NCBI RefSeq assembly: GCF_002705925.1
Contig: NZ_NKRE01000001.1
Coordinates: 1,236,824-1,300,823 of the forward strand
Origin: Mycobacterium ostraviense
GTDB lineage: Bacteria; Actinomycetota; Actinomycetes; Mycobacteriales; Mycobacteriaceae
Length of the DNA: 64,000 bases
Reading direction: 5' to 3'
The translations under genes were made by a program, and so were the position numbers. Shown here piece by piece: positions 1-9,220 of this stretch (position 1 is the stretch's first letter; every line of letters begins with the position of its first letter). A model generated the notes under the pieces. That model saw nothing but the letters and a program-made list of their open reading frames with translations, did not search any database and was not told the DNA's origin.

Positions 1-224
1 CAATGTGAATCATTCGAACTGGTCACTCGTGCCAGGGTAAGGGCATTTAGTCCTGAATTTGGGATTTGAGCGGCGCTTTCGCCTGTTGAGTCGGCACTTC
101 GTGCGCGGCGAGCCCCGCCGGAGGCCCCAAAACGGGCTCCGGCAGACCAACCATGGTTGATTGAGGCTGCGATGCGGCGGTGGCAGGTGGCGGCGGCGCC
201 GCCAAAGTCCGTAGCCTGTCGGTC

Positions 225-1346
225 ATGCGGATACGGCGGTCGGTTCGGTGCGCGCTCACCGCGTTGTGTGCGGTGATGCTGGTCGCGAGCGGCTGCGCGC
301 GGTTCAACGATGCCCAGTCGCAGCCTTTCACCACGAATCCCGAACTTCGGCCTCAGCCCAGCTCGACACCTCCCCCGCCGCCGCCGCTGCCTCCCACGCC
401 GTTCCCGAAGGCATGTCCGGCACCGGGCGTCATGCAGGGCTGTCTGGAGAGCACCAGCGGCCTGATCATGGGTATCGACAGCAAGACCGCCCTGGTCGCC
501 GAGCGCATCACCGGCGCGGTCAAGGAAATCTCGATCAGCGCCGAGCCCAAGGTAAAGATGGTCATCCCGGTCGACCCGGCCGGTGACGGCGGCTTGATGG
601 ATATCGTGCTGTCGCCCACTTACTCGCAGGACCGGCTGATGTATGCCTACGTCAGCACGCCTAGCGACAACCGCGTCATCCGGATAGCCGACGGCGACGT
701 CCCGAAGGACATCCTGACCGGCATTCCCAAAGGTGCTACCGGCAACACCGGGGCGCTGATTTTCACCAGTCCCACCACGCTCGTCGTCATGACCGGCGAT
801 GCGGGCAACCCGGCGATGGCCGCCGATCCCAATTCGTTGGCCGGCAAGGTCCTGCGCATCGAACAGCCCACGACCATCGGACAGGCGCCGCCGACGACGG
901 CGCTGACCGGGATCGGCTCGGGTGGCGGCATGTGCATCGATCCCGTCGACGGCTCGCTCTATGTCGTCGATCGCACGCCCGGGGCCGACCGGCTACAGCG
1001 CATCACCAAGAAGTCGGAGGTCTCGACGGTGTGGACCTGGCCGGACAAGCCCGGCGTGGCCGGGTGTGCGGCCATGGACGGCACCGTGCTGGTCAACCTG
1101 ATCAATACCAAGCTGACGGTCGCGGTCCGGCTCGCGCCGTCGACCGGCGCCGTGACCGGCGAACCCGACGTCGTCCGTAAGGACACCCACGCACATGCCT
1201 GGGCACTGCGGATGTCGCCGGACGGCAACGTCTGGGGTGCCACGGTCAACAAGACCGCCGGTGATGCGGAGAAGCTCGACGATGTGGTGTTTCCGTTGTT
1301 CCCGCAGGGCGGCGGATTCCCACGCAACAACGACGACAAGACTTAG
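225..1346 (+). CDS. lppZ: LppZ-like lipoprotein with sugar/sorbosone dehydrogenase-type beta-propeller
   Basis: Predicted exported lipoprotein of 373 residues. It has an N-terminal hydrophobic stretch ending in the lipobox LVASGC, then a Pro-rich linker (about residues 40-60) typical of a tether, then a repeat-rich propeller-like domain with segments such as DIVLSPTYSQD and GKVLRIEQP that resemble glucose/sorbosone dehydrogenase folds. I chose the ATG at 225 because the signal peptide begins there; a GTG at 180 would add 15 non-signal residues. The protein closely matches my recollection of M. tuberculosis LppZ (Rv3006), also 373 residues. No catalytic role is demonstrated by the sequence; a PQQ-type sugar oxidation role is only inferred from the fold. 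It is followed by a long non-coding gap and faces the convergent gene at 1998. Confidence 0.9.
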   Translation: MRIRRSVRCALTALCAVMLVASGCARFNDAQSQPFTTNPELRPQPSSTPPPPPPLPPTPFPKACPAPGVMQGCLESTSGLIMGIDSKTALVAERITGAVKEISISAEPKVKMVIPVDPAGDGGLMDIVLSPTYSQDRLMYAYVSTPSDNRVIRIADGDVPKDILTGIPKGATGNTGALIFTSPTTLVVMTGDAGNPAMAADPNSLAGKVLRIEQPTTIGQAPPTTALTGIGSGGGMCIDPVDGSLYVVDRTPGADRLQRITKKSEVSTVWTWPDKPGVAGCAAMDGTVLVNLINTKLTVAVRLAPSTGAVTGEPDVVRKDTHAHAWALRMSPDGNVWGATVNKTAGDAEKLDDVVFPLFPQGGGFPRNNDDKT

Positions 1347-1997
1347 TCCAGACCTAGCCCGGTTGCGGGCCGGGCCCCCGCGGCGCCCTGGTTGGGACGT
1401 GACCACAACTGTCGCATCAGTCACATCAGCCACGGAGCCTTTGAGGGTACCGGTACGCGTCGCGCCCGGCTATCAGCGAAAAATCCAAACCGCCGCAACG
1501 TGTCGCCCACAGCGGTCGTGGGGCTGCGCTCTGGTGCGGGGAGATGTAAGTCGGGTGCTGGTGCGGTTGGGTCGGTGGCTGGCGGCGTCGAGAGTGCGCT
1601 GGCGGCGTCGAGAGTGCGCTGGCGGCGTCGAGAGTGCGCTGGCGGCGTCGAGAGTGCCGTTCAGGGCGGCCGATCGTGGATATTCCCGCCCTACGGACAC
1701 ACTCAAAGCCGTCACAGCACACTCGATACGGCGGCATAACAGCCGACTCGATGCGCACGTGAGACATCCCCCGAACGCCTGCCATCACAAAAGGTTTGAG
1801 CGAAGGTGCGGTATCGGCGTGCCGAAAACAGAGCCAAGGTGTGCGCAACAGGACATCGTTGACAGCAGCATTCGTGGTCAGCCTCAATTTCCGATCAGGT
1901 GGGCACATTGCGCATCGCCCCACTCAGAGACTCATGTGGCCAATGTGATTAACGCGGCAGACGATGTCACCGAGGTGATGGGGCGATCAGCAGGTGA
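1347..1997. other. 651-bp intergenic region with a tandem repeat
   Basis: No convincing gene between the convergent lppZ and flavin-reductase-like genes. Open frames here are created by the 20-bp repeat at 1581-1657 and show no recognisable protein. Apart from that repeat I see nothing specific. Confidence 0.6.
1581..1657. repeat. 20-bp tandem repeat, about 3.9 copies (VNTR-like)
   Basis: The unit GGCGGCGTCGAGAGTGCGCT occurs at 1581-1600, 1601-1620, 1621-1640 and as a 17-base partial copy at 1641-1657. The three complete copies are identical, which points to recent slippage. A 20-bp period is not a multiple of three and the repeat is in a gap between genes, so it is not a protein repeat. It resembles a MIRU/VNTR locus by position and form. 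Confidence 0.9.
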
Positions 1998-2594
1998 TCA
2001 AGGCACGTCGAGGGTGAATCGCACGCCGTACCGGCGGGTCACCTCGGTGGGTCCGTAGAACCGCCCTGTCGGTTCCTCGTGGCCGGGGTCGAGGTCGTCG
2101 ATGTCGGAGAGGTACAGCAGTTCTTCGGAGCACTCGGGAGCCCAGACGCTCACCGGCTCCAGCAGGTAGCACACGTGATCTCCGACATCGCTGCGGCTCA
2201 CCGTCCTGCCGACGAACCACGCCACCGCGTCATCGAGAATCGGCATCCCGAAGGGACCGGCGCGCCATGGGCAGCGAGCGAATTTGTCGGTGTCGTCCGC
2301 CGTTTGGCTGGCGAACAGTTCGGCCAGGGCTCGATGGTGCTGGGCCAACAAATGCACCGCCACATGGTCAGATCGGCCGGCCACTTCGGCGGTGCGGTTA
2401 CTCCTGGGCATGCCGATCATGAAACTCGGGGGCTGCACGCTCGTTTGCGTGGCGAAGCCGACCAGACAACCCGAAGGGTGACCATCGGCCTGAGTGGTCA
2501 CCACGAAAACCGGAGAATCCAGCATCGTCATCAGGTCATCGAACGATACATCGATCACCTCAACATCATGAATCGCCGCGACGTCTTTCGACAC
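1998..2594 (-). CDS. Flavin-reductase-like FMN-binding protein (Rv3007c-type)
   Basis: 198 residues matching the flavin reductase-like split-barrel family. The typical N-terminal pattern is visible: SPVFVVTTQADGHPSGCLVGF followed by QPPSFMIGMPRSNRT, the loop that binds FMN phosphate. Length fits the family (about 160-200). The likely role is an FMN-dependent oxidoreductase or the reductase component of a two-component monooxygenase; the partner is not identifiable. The start is GTG at 2594, the first usable start before the conserved domain; there is no good ATG. It lies 47 bp downstream of gatB on the same strand. The order lppZ / this gene / gatB matches M. tuberculosis Rv3006-Rv3009c. Confidence 0.75.
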   Translation of the reverse strand: MSKDVAAIHDVEVIDVSFDDLMTMLDSPVFVVTTQADGHPSGCLVGFATQTSVQPPSFMIGMPRSNRTAEVAGRSDHVAVHLLAQHHRALAELFASQTADDTDKFARCPWRAGPFGMPILDDAVAWFVGRTVSRSDVGDHVCYLLEPVSVWAPECSEELLYLSDIDDLDPGHEEPTGRFYGPTEVTRRYGVRFTLDVP

Positions 2595-2641
2595 CTTTCG
2601 TAGCGAACTCGTAGAGATCGGTCGGCGAACCGGCAGCCGGG

Positions 2642-4162
2642 CTAACCCTGACCGCAGGCCGCCAACACCAACTCGCGCACCCGGGCCGCGTCGGCCTGCC
2701 CGCGGGTGGCCTTCATCACCGCGCCGACGATCGCACCCGCCGCAGCCACCTTGCCGCCCCGAATCTTTTCGGCCACATCGGGATTGGCGGCCAGTGCCTC
2801 GTCGACCGCGGCCTGGGTCAGTGAGTCGTCGCGAACCAGTTCCAAGCCGCGGTCGGTCATCACCTGCTCGGGTTCGCCTTCTCCGGCCAGCACGCCTTCC
2901 ACCACCTCGCGGGCGAGCTTGTTGGACAGCTTGCCGTCCTCGACCAACCGCACGATGGCCGCGACCTGGGCCGGCGTGATGGCCAGTTCGTCCAGCCCGA
3001 TACCGGCCTCGTTGGCCTTCTGCACCAGGAAGTTCCCCCACCACGAGCGCGCCTCCTTGCTGGAGGCTCCGTGTTTGACGGTCTCGGCGACCAATTCGAC
3101 CGCGCCGGCGTTCACCAGATCCCGCATCACCTCGTCGGAAATACCCCATTCCTGCTGAATCCGCTTGCGGCTCAACCACGGTAACTCAGGAATGGTGTAG
3201 CGCAGTTGCTCGACCAGCTCGCGGCTGGGCGCGACGGGCTCCAGATCGGGCTCGGGGAAATACCGATAGTCCTCTGCGGTCTCCTTGGTGCGGCCGGGGC
3301 TGGTGTAGCCGGCCTCGTGGAAGTGCCTGGTCTCTTGGGTGATCTGGCCGCCGGCCACCAAGATCGCCGCCTGACGCTGCATCTCGTAGCGCACCGCGAC
3401 CTCGATGCTTTTGAGCGAGTTGACGTTCTTGGTTTCGGTTCGGGTGCCGAATTCGGTTGTACCCCTGGGCTTTAGCGACACATTGGCGTCGCAGCGCATC
3501 GACCCCTGGTCCATCCGCACATCGGATACATCCAACGCCCGCAACAAGTCTCGCAAAGCGGTCACATAGGCGCGGGCGACCTGCGGCGCACGCGCTCCGG
3601 CTCCCTCAATGGGTTTCGTCACGATCTCGATCAGCGGCACGCCGGCACGGTTGTAGTCGATGAGCGACGTCGTCGCCCCGTGGATGCGGCCCGTCTCGCT
3701 GCCGATGTGGGTCAGCTTGCCGGTGTCTTCCTCCATGTGAGCACGCTCGATCTCGACTCGCCAGGTGGTGCCGTCTTCCAGCGGCGCTTCGAGGTAACCG
3801 TCGATGGCGATCGGCTCGTCATACTGGGAGATCTGGTAATTCTTCGGCATGTCCGGGTAGAAGTAGTTTTTCCGGGCAAAGCGGCACCAGGGAACGATCT
3901 CGCAGTTCAGCGCCAAGCCGATGCGGATCGCCGACTCGACCGCGGCCCGGTTGAGCACGGGCAGCGAACCGGGCAGTCCCAGGCAGACCGGGCATACCTG
4001 GGTATTGGGCTCGGCGCCGAACGCCGTGGCGCAGCCGCAGAACATCTTGGTCGCGGTGGACAGCTCAACGTGAACTTCCAGTCCGAGAACCGGATCGAAG
4101 CGGGCGACGACGTCGTCGAAGCCCAGCAGGTCAGCCCCTGAAGCCCGGGCGGCAGCAGTCAT
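2642..4162 (-). CDS. gatB: Aspartyl/glutamyl-tRNA amidotransferase subunit B
   Basis: 506 residues, the expected GatB length. GatB binds the mischarged Glu-tRNA(Gln) or Asp-tRNA(Asn), phosphorylates the acyl group with ATP and receives ammonia from GatA. The N-terminal kinase domain shows [16 protein letters not shown] and the Cys-rich zinc segment with CGC and CPVC, then the [16 protein letters not shown] block. The C-terminal helical/YqeY-like tail (about residues 350-506) contacts tRNA. ATG at 4162 gives the conventional N-terminus; the frame extends 15 codons upstream without support. In this genome gatB is separated from gatCA by the MinD-like gene and pfkA; in M. tuberculosis only pfkA intervenes. 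Confidence 0.96.
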   Translation of the reverse strand: MTAAARASGADLLGFDDVVARFDPVLGLEVHVELSTATKMFCGCATAFGAEPNTQVCPVCLGLPGSLPVLNRAAVESAIRIGLALNCEIVPWCRFARKNYFYPDMPKNYQISQYDEPIAIDGYLEAPLEDGTTWRVEIERAHMEEDTGKLTHIGSETGRIHGATTSLIDYNRAGVPLIEIVTKPIEGAGARAPQVARAYVTALRDLLRALDVSDVRMDQGSMRCDANVSLKPRGTTEFGTRTETKNVNSLKSIEVAVRYEMQRQAAILVAGGQITQETRHFHEAGYTSPGRTKETAEDYRYFPEPDLEPVAPSRELVEQLRYTIPELPWLSRKRIQQEWGISDEVMRDLVNAGAVELVAETVKHGASSKEARSWWGNFLVQKANEAGIGLDELAITPAQVAAIVRLVEDGKLSNKLAREVVEGVLAGEGEPEQVMTDRGLELVRDDSLTQAAVDEALAANPDVAEKIRGGKVAAAGAIVGAVMKATRGQADAARVRELVLAACGQG

Positions 4163-4213
4163 GGGCTCGATCCTAGTGCCGACCGGGAGACCCCCCGACC
4201 CGGACATCTGCCA

Positions 4214-5371
4214 CTACACCCGCTTTGAGACCCGCTTTGGGAACATGTCCGCCAACGTGGCCGCCAGCTCCAGGTACGCGCGCCGGCTTTCCTTGCCCAA
4301 CCGGTCCAGACCTATTTCTTTGCCCGCATGGATGTGCCGATCGAACGGCAGGACCACCGTGGCCGCCACGTCGGCCGACAACTGCTCGAGCTCCTTACCG
4401 GCCAAGGTACTCGGCCTGCCCGGTTCGGTGTGGTTGAGCGCTAACACCGCCGTCGCGAGCAGCTGGTGATACCCATTGTTACGCAACCATTCCAGCGTGA
4501 TTCTGGTCTTCCGTATCGCGTCGATCGAGGTGCTGGTAACGACCACCAGGGCCCGCGATTCCGGCAACACCGCTTCCATCGCGCTGGACTCGAGCGCCTT
4601 GACGCAGTCCACCAGTACCACCGAGTAATGCTTGCGCAGAATGGAAAACACTTTGACGACGTCGGTGCGCTCCACTCGCCAATTGCTCTTTGCATATTCG
4701 GGCAGGCCGAGCACTTCCAGCCCGCAGCTGTTCATATAGGTATGCGCCCGCACGTCCGGATATCTTGTGACCGAGTCGTCCATGAGCAGGTCCGCCATAT
4801 TTAGCCGGCTACGGCGGCCATGCCGATCGGACAAATCGCCGCCGTCGATGTCGACCGCGACCACCCGGTCGTTGCGCACCTGCGCGAAAGTCGAGCCGAG
4901 CGCCTCGACCGCCGCGGTCTTGCCGACCCCACCTTTGAGGTTGAGCACCGCGATGGGAAACGCGCTGCCGACCGGGGCGCGGACGCGCTCGCGCAGCTCA
5001 CGTTCGTATGCTGGGCCTTTGCCGGGGCCAAAGTCTCTGCGGCTGATGCGCCAGATCAGGTCTCGCCAGCTGAAGCCGCCCGTCTCGTCGGTGCGCTGTT
5101 CGTCGAGAACATCAAGTGCCATCCCACCCGGGACCCGTTCACGAGGAGGCGGCGGGGCGACCGGTGTCGCTGCGGGGGTCCGACCGGTCGACCACGGAGC
5201 AGCGGGGGCCGAACGGTAGGCAGGTGTATTGCGGCGGTTGACCCGCGGGACCGTGGTGGACGCCCAATCGGCCGGAGGGCGCCGGCAGGGCGGGGCGGTG
5301 TTGAGCGCCGATCGCGGTGCCGGTGGGGCGGCCTGAGGCAGGTCTCCGCGAGCGGGATCGCGGTTGCTCAT
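4214..5371 (-). CDS. MinD/ParA-type ATPase with Pro-rich N-terminus (ESX/EspI-like)
   Basis: 385 residues. Residues 1-85 are rich in Pro, Ala and Arg and probably disordered. A short conserved linker containing FSWRDLIWRISRRDFGPG follows, then a MinD-like P-loop ATPase with a deviant Walker A, KGGVGKT (residues 146-152), the switch region VVAVDIDGGDLSDRHG and the VVLVDCVKALESSAMEAVL segment. This domain order is that of the MinD-like proteins coded near mycobacterial ESX (type VII) secretion loci, such as EspI. No esx, pe/ppe or ecc gene is adjacent, so it is an orphan. I chose ATG 5371 (MSNRDP); an ATG at 5440 would add 23 residues without family character. A regulatory or secretion-coupling ATPase is inferred, not shown. 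Confidence 0.8.
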   Translation of the reverse strand: MSNRDPARGDLPQAAPPAPRSALNTAPPCRRPPADWASTTVPRVNRRNTPAYRSAPAAPWSTGRTPAATPVAPPPPRERVPGGMALDVLDEQRTDETGGFSWRDLIWRISRRDFGPGKGPAYERELRERVRAPVGSAFPIAVLNLKGGVGKTAAVEALGSTFAQVRNDRVVAVDIDGGDLSDRHGRRSRLNMADLLMDDSVTRYPDVRAHTYMNSCGLEVLGLPEYAKSNWRVERTDVVKVFSILRKHYSVVLVDCVKALESSAMEAVLPESRALVVVTSTSIDAIRKTRITLEWLRNNGYHQLLATAVLALNHTEPGRPSTLAGKELEQLSADVAATVVLPFDRHIHAGKEIGLDRLGKESRRAYLELAATLADMFPKRVSKRV

Positions 5372-5523
5372 ACCCCACGGTATAACCCGGCTGATTTGCG
5401 CGAAAACCGCAAATGGGCAGGATTTCGGAAATGCAAGCAACAGTCAACAACAATTAGCCCGGCGTTCAGCCGGTGCTACCCGATGTTGGACGAACGTCGA
5501 GCAATCCGCACGAAACGTCGACG

Positions 5524-6555
5524 TCAGCCGAAGAACGCGGCGGCGTCGTCGTAGCGGCTCTGCGGCACCAGCTTGAGTTGGCGAACCGCGTCCGCCAGGG
5601 GAACACGGCCGATGTCTTGTCCGCGCAGCGACACCATCTGGCCGTACTCGCCGGCATGTGCGGCGTCGGCGGCGTTGACCCCGAACCGGGTGGCAAGAAC
5701 CCGGTCGTAGGCCGTCGGTGTCCCACCTCGCTGGACATGGCCCAGCACGGTCACCCGGACATCCTTGTTGATCCGCTTCTCCACCTCGGCACCCAACTGC
5801 GCGGCCACCCCGGTGAAACGCTCATGGCCGAACTCGTCAATGCCGCCCTCGCGCAACTGGATGGAGCCGGCGACGGGTTTGGCGCCCTCGGCGACCACGC
5901 AGATGAAGTGCGAGTCGCCGCGCTGGAAGCGCTGTTTGACCAGCCGGCACACCTCCTCGACGTCGAAGGGCTGCTCGGGGATCAGCGTCATATGAGCGCC
6001 GGAGGCCAGACCCGAGTTCAGCGCGATCCAGCCGGCGTGACGGCCCATCACCTCCACCAGCATCACCCGCTGATGGGATTCGGCGGTGCTGTGCAGCCGG
6101 TCGATGGCTTCGGTCGCCACCGTCAACGCCGTGTCGTGCCCGAAAGTCACGTCGGTGCAGTCGATGTCGTTGTCGATGGTCTTCGGCACACCGACCACCG
6201 GAACGTTCTCCTCCGACAGCCAGTGTGCGGCGGTCAACGTGCCTTCCCCGCCGATCGGGATCAGCACGTCGATGCCGTTGTCGTCCAGGGTCTGCATGAT
6301 CTGGTTCAGGCCGGCGCGCAGTTTGTCCGGGTGCACGCGCGCGGTGCCCAGCATCGTTCCGCCTTTGGCCAGCAGCCGGTCGTTGCGATCGTCGTTGCGC
6401 AACTGCATGCGCCGGTTCTCCAGCAACCCGCGCCACCCGTCCTGGAACCCGACCACCGACGAGCCGTACCGGGCATCGCAGGTGCGCACCACGGCCCGGA
6501 TGACGGCGTTGAGGCCGGGGCAGTCGCCGCCTCCCGTGAGAAGTCCAATCCGCAT
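5524..6555 (-). CDS. pfkA: 6-phosphofructokinase
   Basis: 343 residues, same length as M. tuberculosis PfkA. It catalyses ATP-dependent phosphorylation of fructose 6-phosphate to fructose 1,6-bisphosphate in glycolysis. Visible motifs: the N-terminal nucleotide loop [19 protein letters not shown] (phosphate-donor loop, equivalent to GGDGS) and PKTIDNDI, with the catalytic Asp of the TIDND segment. The substrate-binding [10 protein letters not shown] block is also intact. The Lys in PKTIDND is usual in actinobacterial and PPi-type enzymes, so donor preference cannot be settled from sequence alone. ATG at 6555 begins MRIGLLTGG. It lies between gatA and the MinD-like gene on the same strand, with 108 bp to gatA. 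Confidence 0.96.
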   Translation of the reverse strand: MRIGLLTGGGDCPGLNAVIRAVVRTCDARYGSSVVGFQDGWRGLLENRRMQLRNDDRNDRLLAKGGTMLGTARVHPDKLRAGLNQIMQTLDDNGIDVLIPIGGEGTLTAAHWLSEENVPVVGVPKTIDNDIDCTDVTFGHDTALTVATEAIDRLHSTAESHQRVMLVEVMGRHAGWIALNSGLASGAHMTLIPEQPFDVEEVCRLVKQRFQRGDSHFICVVAEGAKPVAGSIQLREGGIDEFGHERFTGVAAQLGAEVEKRINKDVRVTVLGHVQRGGTPTAYDRVLATRFGVNAADAAHAGEYGQMVSLRGQDIGRVPLADAVRQLKLVPQSRYDDAAAFFG

Positions 6556-6663
6556 GCCATCATCTTGCACCGCGGGCCCGGCCCGTGGCGCCGAGCAGTC
6601 GCAGAATCGCGCCAGAAGCGGGCGAACTGTGCGATTCCGCGTCTCCTCGCGCCTAGATGGCGC

Positions 6664-8145
6664 CTACACCGGCGAGGGCAGCGGGCCGCGGGCAGCCTCG
6701 TAGGCAGCCCCCACCCGGTACAGCCGGTCGTCGGCCAAGGCGGGCGCCATGATCTGCAGCCCGACCGGCAACCCGTCGTCCGGGGACAGCCCCGACGGCA
6801 CCGACATGCCACAATGTCCCGCCAAATTCAGCGGCAATGTGCACAGGTCGAACAGGTACATCGCCAGCGGGTCGTCGACCTTCTCCCCCAACGGAAATGC
6901 GGTTGTCGGGGTCGCGGGCGAGACCAGCACGTCGACCGATCGGTAGGCCTCGTCGAGATCGCGGGCGATCAGCGTGCGCACCTTCTGGGCCTGGTTGTAG
7001 TAGGCGTCGTAGTAACCGGCCGACAACGCGTAGGTGCCGATCATGATGCGCCGCTTGACTTCCGGGCCGAAACCGGCCGCCCGGGTCATGGCCATCACCT
7101 CTTCGGCGCTGTGGCTGCCGTCGTCGCCGACCCGCAGCCCGTAGCGCATCGCGTCGAAGCGGGCCAGGTTGCTCGACACCTCCGACGGCAGGATCAGGTA
7201 GTAAGCGGCCAGCGCGTGGTCGAAATGCGGGCAGTCGACTTCGCTGACCTCGGCGCCCAAAGCGGTCAGCTGCTCGACCGCGGCCTGGAACGACGCCAGC
7301 ACCCCCGGCTGGTAGCCCTCACCGCGGAGCTGCTTGACCACCCCGATGCGCACTCCGCTCAAGTCGCCTCTAGCCCCGGCCTTCGCGGCCCCGACCACGT
7401 CGGGCACCGCGGCATCGACGGAAGTGGAGTCGCGCGGGTCGTGGCCGGCGATCACCTGGTGCAGCAACGCGGTGTCCAGGACGGTGCGTGCGCAGGGGCC
7501 GCCCTGGTCCAGCGACGACGCGCAGGCCACCAGCCCGTAGCGCGACACCGTGCCGTAGGTGGGTTTGACACCGACGGTCGCGGTCAGTGCGGCCGGCTGC
7601 CGGATCGAGCCACCGGTGTCGGACCCGATGGCCAGCGGCGCCTGGAATGCGGCCAGCGCCGCCGCGCTGCCACCACCCGAGCCGCCGGGCACCCGGTCGA
7701 CGTTCCACGGGTTGCGGGTCGGGCCGTAGGCGGAGTTCTCGGTCGAGCTGCCCATCGCGAACTCATCCATGTTGGTCTTGCCCAGGATCGGGATCCCGGC
7801 CGCGCGCAACCGCAGCGTCAAGGTGGCGTCATAGGGAGCCCGCCAGCCCTCCAGGATCTTCGAACCGCAGGTGGTGGGCATGTCGATGGTGGTGAAGACG
7901 TCCTTGAGCGCCAGCGGCACGCCGGCCAGCGGCGACGGCAACTGCTCGCCGGCGGCCACCTGCTTGTCAATGGCAGCGGCGGCGCTCAAAGCCTGGTCGG
8001 CGCCCACGTGGAGAAAGGCGTGGTAGCGGTCGTCGGTTGCCGCGATCTGGTCCAGGCAGGCCGAAGTGAGTTCGGTGGACGACAGCTCCTGGGCGGCGAT
8101 CTTGGCGCCCAGTGTGGCGGCGTCGGATCGAATGAGTTCGCTCAC
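6664..8145 (-). CDS. gatA: Aspartyl/glutamyl-tRNA amidotransferase subunit A
   Basis: 493 residues. GatA is the glutaminase subunit that supplies ammonia for tRNA-dependent amidation. The amidase signature is complete: the catalytic Lys in [10 protein letters not shown], and the cis-Ser/nucleophile Ser region [13 protein letters not shown] with [13 protein letters not shown]. Length and motifs match the family. GTG at 8145 overlaps the gatC stop by four bases (GTGA), indicating translational coupling, and fixes the start. A frame extension of 29 residues upstream lies inside gatC and is not used. Confidence 0.97.
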   Translation of the reverse strand: MSELIRSDAATLGAKIAAQELSSTELTSACLDQIAATDDRYHAFLHVGADQALSAAAAIDKQVAAGEQLPSPLAGVPLALKDVFTTIDMPTTCGSKILEGWRAPYDATLTLRLRAAGIPILGKTNMDEFAMGSSTENSAYGPTRNPWNVDRVPGGSGGGSAAALAAFQAPLAIGSDTGGSIRQPAALTATVGVKPTYGTVSRYGLVACASSLDQGGPCARTVLDTALLHQVIAGHDPRDSTSVDAAVPDVVGAAKAGARGDLSGVRIGVVKQLRGEGYQPGVLASFQAAVEQLTALGAEVSEVDCPHFDHALAAYYLILPSEVSSNLARFDAMRYGLRVGDDGSHSAEEVMAMTRAAGFGPEVKRRIMIGTYALSAGYYDAYYNQAQKVRTLIARDLDEAYRSVDVLVSPATPTTAFPLGEKVDDPLAMYLFDLCTLPLNLAGHCGMSVPSGLSPDDGLPVGLQIMAPALADDRLYRVGAAYEAARGPLPSPV

Positions 8146-8441
8146 TCGGTGTCCCCCAGGATCTGCGGGACGGCGAAGCGGCCGTCGACGGCCTCCGGCG
8201 CCGCGGCCAGCGCCTGCTCCTGCGTCAGGCACGGCGCGATCTCGTCGGCGCGCATCACGTTGACGTCCTTGAGTGGATTGTCGGTGGCTTCGACGCCGGT
8301 GACGTCGACGGCCTGGATCTGGCTGACGTGCGCCAAGATGGCGTCGAGTTGACCGGCGAAGTGGTCGAGCTCATGGTCGGTCAGCGCCAGACGGGCCAGG
8401 CGGGCCAGGTGGGCCACCTCGTCGCGGGAGATCTGGGACAC
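8142..8441 (-). CDS. gatC: Aspartyl/glutamyl-tRNA amidotransferase subunit C
   Basis: 99 residues, the normal GatC length. GatC is the small stabilising subunit that wraps between GatA and GatB. The N-terminal [17 protein letters not shown] helix and the C-terminal acidic/Pro segment ([16 protein letters not shown]) are typical. It is the first gene of the gatC-gatA unit, with a four-base overlap to gatA, and is divergent from the ACT-domain gene at 8546 across a 104-bp gap that must hold both promoters. Confidence 0.95.
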   Translation of the reverse strand: MSQISRDEVAHLARLARLALTDHELDHFAGQLDAILAHVSQIQAVDVTGVEATDNPLKDVNVMRADEIAPCLTQEQALAAAPEAVDGRFAVPQILGDTE

Positions 8442-8545
8442 GAGCGAAAAGCCTAACCGTGAACGCGCGGCGGGGGCCGGGTTGGTCCGGCGAGCGCGTC
8501 CCTGCCGACGTGCCGCGCGCGCGTCGCTGTGTAACAGTGTTGGCC

Positions 8546-9202
8546 GTGCCGTCGTATCTGTTGCGCATCGAGCTGGTCGACCGTCCAGGCAGCCTGGGGT
8601 CGCTGGCGGTTGCGCTCGGGTCGGTGGGTGCCGACATCTTGTCGCTGGACGTCGTCGAGCGCAGCGCGGGGTACGCGATCGACGACTTGGTGGTCGAGAT
8701 GCCGCCGGGCGCGATGCCGGATCGGCTGATTACCGCCGCCGAGTCGTTGACCGGCGTCCGGGTCGACAGTCTGCGCCCACACACCGGGTTGCTGGAAGCG
8801 CACCGCGAGCTGGAGCTGCTCGACCACGTCGCCGCGGCGCGCGACAATGCGTCCCGACTGCAAGTGCTTGCCAACGAGGCGCCCAGGGTGCTGCGGGTGA
8901 GCTGGTGCACCGTGTTGCACAGCTCGCAGGGCGCATTGCGCCGGCTTGCCGGCAGCCCGGGCGCCCCGGAAACCCGGGCTGATTCGGCGCCGTGGCTGCC
9001 GATCGAGCGCGCCGCACCGCTCGACGGTGGCGCCGACTGGGTGCCGCAGGCCTGGCGTGACATGGACACGACGATGGTGGCCGCACCGTTGGGCGACCCG
9101 CACATGGCGGTGGTGCTGGGGCGGCCCGGCCCGGAATTTCGGCCCTCGGAGGTGGCCCGACTGGGCTATCTGGCTGGGATCGTGGCCACCATGCTGCGCT
9201 GA
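8546..9202 (+). CDS. ACT-domain protein (Rv3013-type)
   Basis: 218 residues. The N-terminal ACT domain (about residues 1-75) reads [19 protein letters not shown], with the Gly-rich turn used for amino-acid binding. A C-terminal half without an assigned fold follows. No catalytic domain is attached, so a small-molecule sensor or regulatory subunit is likely. GTG at 8546 is chosen: it starts immediately before the ACT strand and gives the same length as M. tuberculosis Rv3013. It is divergent from gatC and convergent with the oxidoreductase at 9221 (18 bp between stops). Confidence 0.85.
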   Translation: MPSYLLRIELVDRPGSLGSLAVALGSVGADILSLDVVERSAGYAIDDLVVEMPPGAMPDRLITAAESLTGVRVDSLRPHTGLLEAHRELELLDHVAAARDNASRLQVLANEAPRVLRVSWCTVLHSSQGALRRLAGSPGAPETRADSAPWLPIERAAPLDGGADWVPQAWRDMDTTMVAAPLGDPHMAVVLGRPGPEFRPSEVARLGYLAGIVATMLR

Positions 9203-9220
9203 CCGTTCACCGGCGGCTTG

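Noticed and set aside
1581..1657. CRISPR-like array
   Set aside because: Copies are directly adjacent without spacers and no cas genes are present; it is a plain tandem repeat.
1195..2058. Open frame across the lppZ end and the tandem repeat
   Set aside because: Overlaps lppZ, and the repeat unit of 20 bp shifts frame each copy; no recognisable protein.
5473..8352. Very long open frame antisense to pfkA and gatA
   Set aside because: High GC keeps antisense frames open; the product is rich in His, Gln and Arg with no family character, and both sense genes are certain.
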